Below, one piece after another: positions 32,166 through 38,295 of a stretch of 38,295 nucleotides of DNA. The translations under genes and the position numbers were made by a program. Positions within the stretch are counted from its first letter, which is position 1. The number at the start of each line of letters is the position of its first letter. The stretch lies in NCBI GenBank assembly GCA_002317155.1, contig DCIR01000088.1, forward strand, positions 1 to 38,295. The letters are read 5' to 3'. This DNA comes from Lachnospiraceae bacterium UBA1721 (GTDB taxonomy: Bacteria > Bacillota > Clostridia > Lachnospirales > Lachnospiraceae). The notes beneath the pieces were generated by a model, which did no database searches, was not told the DNA's origin, and was given only the letters and a program-made list of their open reading frames with translations.

Positions 32166-33653
32166 ATGCCGGTATTTGATTTTAATGCAAAAAAAGATGA
32201 ACCTGTTGAGGTTACAGTTACATATACAACTTTTGATTCAGATAAAAAAACCGCGGATGCTGATAATCCGATTATTATTCTCAGCAATAAATCGGGTAAG
32301 TTGTCTCATCATTCATGCGGTATGTTTACCAGCCCTACCAAGGGATCTGCTTTTACCCTCGATTCAGAGGCCGGAGAAACAGTAAGTGAGGATATTCTAA
32401 AGATTGATTCCAGATTTGTAAGCCTGGTAAAGTGGCTCGGCGACAGCCATATTATGGTGAGACTTTCAGGAGTCTCAGTAGACGGTGAATATCGAATCTA
32501 TAAGATTATGGAGACAGGAGTGGCTGTTCGTGGAGCCAAGCTTGCCGGTGAGAACGGATTTCTTCAGTTTATGCTCGGAAGACTTTTCCAGAGCGAAGCT
32601 CCCTCTGACACAGAGAAGGATATCGATGATATTGAAGATTCTGACAACATGAAGCTTACCAGTATTCAGAGTATTGCGGATTTTCTTACATGTGCAGGTA
32701 ATACTCTCCCTGAGAATATTCGTATGTGGGCTAAGCGCAATCTTGCTATCGCAAAGTCGGCAGAGGTTACTCCTGAGGAGCGTCGTCATGCACTTCGTGC
32801 TCTTTCAATAATGTTTAGCATTCATTGGAAAAATGATTATTTTGAGGCGATTGATCCTGTAGAGGCAAGACGTATCCTTGATGAAGAGCTCTACGGAATG
32901 GAGAAGGTAAAGCAGCGTATTATTGAAACTATTATTCAGATTAACAGAACTCATACGCTTCCTGCATATGGTCTTCTTCTTATCGGACCGGCAGGTACAG
33001 GTAAATCTCAGCTTGCTTATGCTGTAGCTAAGATTTTGAAAATGCCCTGGACCACACTTGAGATGAGCTCTATTAATGATCCTGAGCAGCTTACGGGAAG
33101 TTCGCGTGTATATTCAAATGCTAAGCCGGGTATTATCATGGAGACCTTTGAAAAGGCAGAAAGCTCTAACCTTGTATTTATTATTAATGAGCTTGATAAG
33201 GCTTCTGCAGGAAAAGGTAACGGTAACCCTGCAGACGTACTTCTTACTTTGCTTGATAACCTTGGATTTACTGACAACTATATTGAGTGCAATATCCCTA
33301 CAAGTGGTGTATATCCTATAGCAACGGCTAATGAGAAGTCGCAGATAAGTGCGCCTCTTATGTCGCGTTTTGCGGTTATTGAGCTTCCGGACTACACCTT
33401 CGAGGAGAAGAAGGCTATATTCAGTAATTTTGTAATGCCTAAGGTTCTTAAGAGAATTGGACTTAAGGCAGAGGAGTGTAATATTACCGAGGATGGTCTT
33501 GAAGCTATAATCGATACATTCAGAAATACCAGTGGTATTCGTGATCTTGAGCAGGTTGCAGAGCATGTTGCGGCAAATGCACTTTATCGTATCGAGGTAG
33601 AGAAGATCGCAACTGTTACTTATGATGCCAAGACTGTAAAGGCACTTTTATAA
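32166..33653 (+). CDS. Lon-type AAA+ ATPase without a peptidase domain
   Basis: 495 residues, GAGAGG before ATG 32166. Residues 238-480 match the AAA+ module of Lon: LDEELYGMEKVKQRIIETI (as Lon LDExHYGLExVKxRI), Walker A GPAGTGKS 274-281, TGSSRVYSNAKPGIIMETF, ATAN at 386-389, arginine-finger region PLMSRFAVIELPDYT with R401, and sensor 2 GIRDLE 457-462. The Walker B is LVFIINELDK, with N341 where Lon has Asp, which may slow hydrolysis. The S16 peptidase domain with its Ser-Lys pair is absent; the gene stops soon after the AAA+ lid. Residues 1-230 are unlike the Lon N-domain and unrecognised. It leads a seven-gene operon of membrane proteins, so remodelling of a membrane complex is plausible. 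Confidence 0.85.
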   Translation: MPVFDFNAKKDEPVEVTVTYTTFDSDKKTADADNPIIILSNKSGKLSHHSCGMFTSPTKGSAFTLDSEAGETVSEDILKIDSRFVSLVKWLGDSHIMVRLSGVSVDGEYRIYKIMETGVAVRGAKLAGENGFLQFMLGRLFQSEAPSDTEKDIDDIEDSDNMKLTSIQSIADFLTCAGNTLPENIRMWAKRNLAIAKSAEVTPEERRHALRALSIMFSIHWKNDYFEAIDPVEARRILDEELYGMEKVKQRIIETIIQINRTHTLPAYGLLLIGPAGTGKSQLAYAVAKILKMPWTTLEMSSINDPEQLTGSSRVYSNAKPGIIMETFEKAESSNLVFIINELDKASAGKGNGNPADVLLTLLDNLGFTDNYIECNIPTSGVYPIATANEKSQISAPLMSRFAVIELPDYTFEEKKAIFSNFVMPKVLKRIGLKAEECNITEDGLEAIIDTFRNTSGIRDLEQVAEHVAANALYRIEVEKIATVTYDAKTVKALL

Positions 33654-33672
33654 CTTATGGGGGATAGTGTAC

Positions 33673-34542
33673 ATGGCAGTGCCGTTTCACTACAGCAAAG
33701 AATATTATAAAGCCAGAAGACTTGCTTTGATTTTCGGAATTGCAGGCCTTGTGTTGTCAGGCCCACTGGCATTAAGTTTCCTGTTCATTGCGTTTTATAA
33801 CAGTACGTGTGCCAGTGTGCCCTCCAAAGAATTTTCTTGTGATGGATCGACCTGCGATTGTGGATGTTCGGCGCTTACTCCATCAACATCGCCGGAATTA
33901 TTTACGTTTCTTTTTATTTGGTTGGCGGCGGTAATTGTGTTGGTAATATTGGCAATCATTAATATTGCCAAGGCAAAAGCGGTTAAGATTCCGATTCCTT
34001 ATACTCCTGCGGAATTAGCGCAGATGGAGTGGCAGAGAATCGAACGAGAGCAGAGAAGACAGGCAAGTATGATATATATACCTGCTTACTATACATTCAG
34101 AAAACGCCAAATTATATTTAGTATCTTGGCAGGTGTCAGTGGTTTTGTTATCTTTTCTTGTTTTCTCGAAGTATGTAATCATTTATTGAACCGTGCTGCG
34201 TATGGAGAATATTGGAGGAACGAGTCAGAAGGAGTAGAAGCAATAGTGTATGGTATTTGGGGTGTGATACATATTGCAGCGCTGGTTATATTCCTTATAT
34301 TGGTAGTTAAGAATGTAAAACTCAAGAAGCAGTTTATGATTCGCAAACAGCCGCAGACGATGACAAATCCATACCAGCCATTTGTAAATCAAGTACCCAT
34401 AAATCCTCACTCTCAGTTTATTCAGAATCCATATATGCCTGTTATGAATAATCAGGTAGATTTTAGCGTAGAGCAGTTAGTACAGAATAATCCGGTAATT
34501 GACGATGTAGAACAGATGGTTCAGAACAATTCTGAGGAATAG
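33673..34542 (+). CDS. Four-helix membrane protein with Cys-rich loop (paralogue A)
   Basis: 289 residues. ATG 33673 follows GGGGGAT by 8 bases; GTG 33667 is less likely. Starts MAVPFHYSKEYYKARR, then four membrane helices. The loop between helices 1 and 2 carries five Cys (CASVPSKEFSCDGSTCDCGC) and, with Lys/Arg-rich ends inside, should face outward. After helix 2 comes KIPIPYTPAELA. The C-terminus is Asn/Gln/Pro-rich and repeats EQLVQNN / EQMVQNN. Family not recognised. It is homologous to the next gene (same start, topology and KIPI-YT-AEL motif). Confidence 0.75.
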   Translation: MAVPFHYSKEYYKARRLALIFGIAGLVLSGPLALSFLFIAFYNSTCASVPSKEFSCDGSTCDCGCSALTPSTSPELFTFLFIWLAAVIVLVILAIINIAKAKAVKIPIPYTPAELAQMEWQRIEREQRRQASMIYIPAYYTFRKRQIIFSILAGVSGFVIFSCFLEVCNHLLNRAAYGEYWRNESEGVEAIVYGIWGVIHIAALVIFLILVVKNVKLKKQFMIRKQPQTMTNPYQPFVNQVPINPHSQFIQNPYMPVMNNQVDFSVEQLVQNNPVIDDVEQMVQNNSEE

Positions 34543-34569
34543 CTTCATAAATGTCAGGGGGGATATGTT

Positions 34570-35214
34570 ATGAGTGCACCATTTCATTACAGCAAAGAAT
34601 ATTCACAGGCAAAGAGAAGAGCAATCGGTTTTGGAATACCTGCTATAGTATTGACGATATTTATAGCTTTAGTCGGATGGTTTATTTACAGTTACAACAC
34701 TCACTGTGCCGGTCCGTCTTGCGATGGCAGTTACATAGATTATTGTACTCCTAAGAAGTATCCCGGTTTCTTTACGTTTGTATTCATTATGATGGTAGTA
34801 GCTATAATTTTGGCTTGCTGTTCAATTTATAATATTGTTGAGGCCAAGAAGCATAAGATACCCATCTACTATACAAACGCAGAACTGGCGAGCAAAGTTA
34901 TATATGATGAAAAATACTATAAATACCGTGATAGGCAGACGCTGTATACTATATTAGGCGTATTATTTACGCAATTGCCTTTTTTTGTCTTGATTGTTTA
35001 TGAAAATACCGGGAGTGTTTTGCCGAGTAGAAATTCAAGTAGCGAATTAATGACATACGGTATAGTATGTTTGGCATTTGTATTGGCGGCTGTAGGTTTT
35101 TTTGTTCTTGCGAATATAAACAGAAAGAAAAAGCTTCAGAATGCTATAAGGGTAACGGAGACAGCGATAACAGGAATAGATTATGGCGACGATTTTAATT
35201 CAGACGGATTATAA
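34570..35214 (+). CDS. Four-helix membrane protein with Cys-containing loop (paralogue B)
   Basis: 214 residues, CAGGGGGAT before ATG 34570. Start MSAPFHYSKEYSQAKRR and motif KIPIYYTNAELAS match paralogue A, as does the four-helix layout; the outer loop HCAGPSCDGSYIDYC has three Cys. It lacks the Asn/Gln-rich tail. Tandem duplication within the operon. The 3' end overlaps the next gene by 32 bases, so translation is coupled. Function unknown; the Cys may form disulfides or bind metal. Confidence 0.75.
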   Translation: MSAPFHYSKEYSQAKRRAIGFGIPAIVLTIFIALVGWFIYSYNTHCAGPSCDGSYIDYCTPKKYPGFFTFVFIMMVVAIILACCSIYNIVEAKKHKIPIYYTNAELASKVIYDEKYYKYRDRQTLYTILGVLFTQLPFFVLIVYENTGSVLPSRNSSSELMTYGIVCLAFVLAAVGFFVLANINRKKKLQNAIRVTETAITGIDYGDDFNSDGL

Positions 35215-35947
35215 TGCACCGGTATATATGATATGTATAATGATATCCTTTATCGTTGGATTGGCAGCAGCATTTGTTTTGATGCTTACTGATAAGGTTC
35301 CGCAATATGTTATTTGGTGCTCTACCGTTCTTAATGCGTTGATGGTGGCTTTTGGTGGGATGTTGATTTCCGTCGTCACATCAGGCTTTAAGGCATGTGG
35401 TCTTTCTAGCGTCGGAGGAGCGTTTGGAGTATTTGCGGCGATATTCATAATGACGCATATTATTCCTGAATATCGCGAACAGATATTTAAGGCATACGGA
35501 TGTATGATTCCGCTTATGTACAGTGTATCTAAGCTGGCTTGTCATTTTTCCGGATGCTGTTACGGCAGGGAGTACAGTGGTTATTTTAGCTTACATTATG
35601 AAGGTGTAGCTGACAGACTTCCGACCACAGATGTATTTCCGGTGCAGATGAGTGAGACGATTCTCTTCGCAATTATATTTGTGATAGGAATTATTGTAGT
35701 ATATGTAAAAAAAGCAAAACACGGGATATTTGCACTGGCATGTATGTGTGGTATAGGGAAATTACTTCTGGATTATCTTAGAGATTCACATGCAGATAAT
35801 CTTTTTGTGCCGAGTGTGAATCAATTGATGTGTTTGGGAATTATAGTTGTGGGTGCGTTACTGGCGTATAACGAGTCTCTTCGAAAACTTGTTTTAGATG
35901 TACACAAGAGACCTGTAAATGTAAATGAAACTACGGACGTAAAATAA
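35183..35947 (+). CDS. Prolipoprotein diacylglyceryl transferase (Lgt)-like membrane protein
   Basis: 254 residues, ATG 35183 inside the end of paralogue B, with CAGGAATA upstream. About seven membrane helices. SKLACHFSGCCYGREYSG followed by VFPVQMSETILFAIIF matches the Lgt pattern (GRIGCFLAGCCYG..., FPVQLYE), and GIGKLLLDYLRD matches the Lgt GRFFLEFLR segment. The HGGLLG motif is changed to SVGGAFG, with the His missing, so it may not be a working lipoprotein lipid transferase. It is not next to hprK or other usual lgt neighbours, which favours a specialised paralogue. Confidence 0.75.
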   Translation: MATILIQTDYNAPVYMICIMISFIVGLAAAFVLMLTDKVPQYVIWCSTVLNALMVAFGGMLISVVTSGFKACGLSSVGGAFGVFAAIFIMTHIIPEYREQIFKAYGCMIPLMYSVSKLACHFSGCCYGREYSGYFSLHYEGVADRLPTTDVFPVQMSETILFAIIFVIGIIVVYVKKAKHGIFALACMCGIGKLLLDYLRDSHADNLFVPSVNQLMCLGIIVVGALLAYNESLRKLVLDVHKRPVNVNETTDVK

Positions 35948-35996
35948 TGATATAAATTAATGTTTAGCGAGTTTTGTTATAAATTGAGGGGCACTT

Positions 35997-36512
35997 ATGA
36001 GATTAAGACCATACAAAAGCTGTGACTCGGAAGTGATTGCTAAATGGGTTCAGGATGAGACTGTTTTTACAAAATGGGGAGGCCTTCTTTTGGGTCAGTT
36101 CCCGATAGATGCACAGTGCATTAATGATACCTATACGTTAAAAAACGGATTATGTGATGAGCCGGATAATTTTTATCCGTGGGTTGCAATTGATGACGAT
36201 AATAGGGTGGTCGGACAGTTCATAATGAGATATATGCATGGTGATATGCGTATTATTCGCTTTGGGTGGGTAGTTGTTGATGATACCACCAGAGGTTCAG
36301 GCTACGGTAAGCAGATGCTTAGTGCCGGTATCAAGTATGCGTTTGAGATTTTAGGAGCTGAAAAAATCACTCTTGGTGTCTATGTTGGTAATGATTTGGC
36401 ATACAACTGTTATAAAGCAGTAGGCTTTAAGGATACAGAGATACTTGAACGTGAGCCATGGAATCAGATAGAGATGGCGATTACCCGTGATGAATATTAT
36501 AAAAATAAGTAA
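35997..36512 (+). CDS. GNAT-family N-acetyltransferase
   Basis: 171 residues, ATG 35997 with GAGGGGCACT upstream. RLRPYKSCDSEVIAKWVQDE at the start is the RimJ/RimL-like pattern; acetyl-CoA motif RGSGYGKQML; then GAEKITLGVYVGNDLAYNCY and AVGFKDTE, the usual end. Transfers an acetyl group to an amine; the target is not readable. Its place between membrane proteins of one operon suggests a target in that system, such as a protein N-terminus. Confidence 0.88.
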   Translation: MRLRPYKSCDSEVIAKWVQDETVFTKWGGLLLGQFPIDAQCINDTYTLKNGLCDEPDNFYPWVAIDDDNRVVGQFIMRYMHGDMRIIRFGWVVVDDTTRGSGYGKQMLSAGIKYAFEILGAEKITLGVYVGNDLAYNCYKAVGFKDTEILEREPWNQIEMAITRDEYYKNK

Positions 36513-36541
36513 ATTGTTTTTGTGAGGATGGAGAGAAATCA

Positions 36542-37750
36542 GTGAACGAGAATTATGGTCAGATAAATAACCAGATGCCGATGGGAGGCCCTGCACCTAT
36601 GAATGGACAGCCGCCGATGGGAGGCTCTGCACCTGTGTATGGAAGTGCACCGATGGGAGGTCCCGCACCTATGAATGGCCAGCCACCGATGGGGGGCCCT
36701 GCGCCTATGTATGGACAGCCGCCAATGGGAGGTCCCGCACCTGTATATGGACAGCCGCCAATGGGAGGCTCCGCGCCTATGTATGGAAGTGCACCGATGG
36801 GAGGCCCTGCACCTGTGTATGGAAGTGCACCGATGGGAGGTCCTGCGCCTATGTATGGTCAGCCACCAATGGGAGGTCCCGCACCTATGTATGGTCAGCC
36901 ACCAATGGGAGGTCCCGCACCTGCGATAAATCCCGGGTTTGTAGCACCTCCGCCGGTTCCGTTCCAAGGCATGGAAAAGAGAGAGCACATCAAGACTCAG
37001 GAAGAAATGAAGAATGATGAGGATGTTGAAAAAAGAGTAAAACGGATGATGAGTTCACCCTTTACTCTTGCATTTGCCATAACAGTCTCTGTACAGATTT
37101 TATGCATAATCGTTTCCTCATTTATGAAAGTCGGAATAATAGGTATGGCATATATAGTTCCGTATACATTGATGTGTGTGTCGGCATGGATTATATGGGG
37201 AACTTCCAGAAAAGATAAGTATGTAGCTGCAGGCCCTATTCTGATTGTTGTTCAAAGTATATTAAATATACTTTCAATGAGTGCCTGGATATCGTTTTTT
37301 GTATTCCTTAGCTTACTGGGGGCACTTGCACCCGAAGAGTTCTCAGAGTTATTTGATTTAATACTGTACAATTTCTTCTCATTACACAGTAACTTCAGAG
37401 CATTAGGATACGGGTCTGTATGGGTTTTCTTCCTGTTGGGCATAATCCCAATGGCTTTGTATATTGTTCTTCAGGCCAGATTGATTGGCTTTGCAAGTGT
37501 GATTAGTAATGCTATAAAGCATAAAAGCAAGCAGCCCCACACAATGTTTACAGCTGTATTGATGTTTATCTTTGTTGTATTGTCAGGAGTTATTACCGGA
37601 ATTTATATTAATATGATCAGCAGATCAATCATTTTTATAGGCAATATTTTGGTAGTAGTAGCACTTGCATTGAATGTAGGTCTGTTTGGAATAATGGGAT
37701 GGCAAATGCTGGTGCTTAGAAAAAAGCATGATGACTGGGACGAAGAATAA
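36542..37750 (+). CDS. Multi-helix membrane protein with N-terminal Pro-Met-Gly-Gly repeats
   Basis: 402 residues. GTG start at 36542, 6 bases after GGAGAG; no in-frame ATG fits better. Residues 12-127 are about ten 12-residue repeats of the form PPMGG-(P/S)-APMYG-(Q/S), likely disordered and on the cytoplasmic side. A charged stretch (KREHIKTQEEMKNDEDVEKR) leads to about seven membrane helices from residue 177. Such Pro/Gly-rich heads often serve as flexible or multivalent binding tails. Family of the membrane part not recognised. Its stop abuts the next ATG. Confidence 0.8.
   Translation: MNENYGQINNQMPMGGPAPMNGQPPMGGSAPVYGSAPMGGPAPMNGQPPMGGPAPMYGQPPMGGPAPVYGQPPMGGSAPMYGSAPMGGPAPVYGSAPMGGPAPMYGQPPMGGPAPMYGQPPMGGPAPAINPGFVAPPPVPFQGMEKREHIKTQEEMKNDEDVEKRVKRMMSSPFTLAFAITVSVQILCIIVSSFMKVGIIGMAYIVPYTLMCVSAWIIWGTSRKDKYVAAGPILIVVQSILNILSMSAWISFFVFLSLLGALAPEEFSELFDLILYNFFSLHSNFRALGYGSVWVFFLLGIIPMALYIVLQARLIGFASVISNAIKHKSKQPHTMFTAVLMFIFVVLSGVITGIYINMISRSIIFIGNILVVVALALNVGLFGIMGWQMLVLRKKHDDWDEE
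36575..36922 (+). repeat. 36-bp coding tandem repeat (about 9.7 copies)
   Basis: In-frame 36-base units encode PPMGGPAPMYGQ and variants (P/S at position 5, M/V at 8, Y/N at 9, Q/S at 12). The copies differ at silent and coding sites but keep the reading frame, as expected of an expanding and contracting repeat under selection for frame. Confidence 0.9.
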
Positions 37751-38257
37751 ATGTTTGTAAAAAGATATTGTACTGTCTGTGAAAAAACATATGATTTTGA
37801 AATCAAGAGTCCTGATGATCTAAACAGGCTGGTCTGTCCTGTGTGCGAATCGCAGGTAGGTAAGGAAAGCAGAGACCCTAGGCCTAAGATTGAGGCGGAG
37901 AGAACAGAAGCAAAAATAGGTGGTGTATTCGCACGTATTTTGCGCATAGCATATTTGTTTTTCTTTGTACTGTCTGTAGTGGGGATTGTGGCTTTTTTCC
38001 TAAAGTTGTACGCTGTTTTATATGCAGTTACCGCGGTCGTGCTGGTGGTATATCTGATTCAGTTGATTACGGGAACTACTAATTTTAAGCTGGGAGTAGT
38101 ATTGGTGCCGATCGGTGCTGTGGTTAGTTTTTTGATTACCAGGAGTATTCCCGGAGCATGTCTGGGTGTGATGATAGTCTTTTGCTTAAGACATCTGATA
38201 CGAGATATGATTTATAGACTTATATTGAAGCTTATCGGTAAGGCATCAAATCTGTAA
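37751..38257 (+). CDS. Zinc-ribbon membrane protein
   Basis: 168 residues; its ATG directly follows the previous stop. C7-x2-C10 and C29-x2-C32 form a zinc ribbon (YCTVC ... VCPVC) at the N-terminus, in the cytoplasm. Then a charged linker and three to four membrane helices (LRIAYLFFFVLSVVGIVAFF, LYAVTAVVLVVYLIQLI, LVPIGAVVSFLI). Last gene of the operon. Function unknown; the ribbon may bind the repeat-bearing partner encoded before it. Confidence 0.78.
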   Translation: MFVKRYCTVCEKTYDFEIKSPDDLNRLVCPVCESQVGKESRDPRPKIEAERTEAKIGGVFARILRIAYLFFFVLSVVGIVAFFLKLYAVLYAVTAVVLVVYLIQLITGTTNFKLGVVLVPIGAVVSFLITRSIPGACLGVMIVFCLRHLIRDMIYRLILKLIGKASNL

Positions 38258-38276
38258 TGGATTGATGCCTTATTTT
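38240..38276 (+). terminator. Terminator of the Lon-like ATPase operon
   Basis: Perfect 10-bp stem AAGGCATCAA (38240-38249) / TTGATGCCTT (38262-38271), then ATTTTT. It overlaps the last codons and stop of the zinc-ribbon gene. Confidence 0.88.
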
Positions 38277-38295
38277 TCATTCATTGCTTATTTTT

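Noticed and set aside
36575..36922. CRISPR array
   Set aside because: The repeats are contiguous, with no unique spacers, and keep an open frame.
36539..36988. 149-residue minus-strand frame full of His/Arg/Ser repeats
   Set aside because: It is the reverse complement of the 36-bp coding repeat; the plus-strand reading continues into a real membrane protein.

Overview
The window looks like a low-GC Clostridia chromosome, most likely Lachnospiraceae (Butyrivibrio/Pseudobutyrivibrio-like). This is inferred from strong AGGAGG-type ribosome binding sites, low GC judged by eye, a GH43 glycosidase, long sugar-binding-type lipoproteins and a LacI-sensor GGDEF protein. No rRNA, tRNA, CRISPR array, transposase or phage structural gene was seen, so the genus is a guess.

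Left third (1-14519) is accessory in character. It carries two copies of a two-gene cassette in which a CbbX/SpoVK-type AAA+ ATPase is followed directly by a ClpP peptidase: 1959-4470 and 10539-13165. ClpP normally works with ClpX, ClpA, ClpC or ClpE, and none of these is here. In both ATPases the N-terminal half is different and unrecognised, the AAA+ core has an aromatic pore loop, and the C-terminus ends in Y-G-F-A-V or I-G-F-V, which resembles the IGF/LGF ClpP-docking motif. Around the cassettes lie a DUF4406/DUF7768-like protein with an apparent frameshift, a Cys-motif protein, a set of small orphan genes (one broken by a T6 frameshift), a group-2-like sigma-70 factor, a DUF2779-type double-nuclease protein, a HAD phosphatase, and a protein with an embedded excisionase-like helix-turn-helix.

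Middle part (14520-31949) looks like ordinary chromosome. It has a LacI-sensor diguanylate cyclase, a long solute-binding lipoprotein, a GH43 enzyme and argG on the minus strand, and a lipoprotein. It also has a response regulator/histidine kinase pair, then an ABC transporter (one ATPase, two permeases) followed by a membrane S41 peptidase, an S8 subtilisin-like lipoprotein and a DUF4854-like lipoprotein.

Right end (32166-38271) is one probable seven-gene operon closed by a terminator. It begins with a Lon-type AAA+ module that has no Lon peptidase domain and carries Asn at the Walker B Asp. It continues with two tandem paralogous four-helix membrane proteins with Cys-rich loops, an Lgt-like membrane protein, a GNAT acetyltransferase, a membrane protein with about ten 12-residue Pro-Met-Gly-Gly repeats, and a zinc-ribbon membrane protein.

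The best candidates for undescribed biology are the duplicated CbbX-type ATPase + ClpP cassette, as a possible new compartmental protease, and the Lon-ATPase-led membrane operon. Functions for both are inference from sequence and context only.
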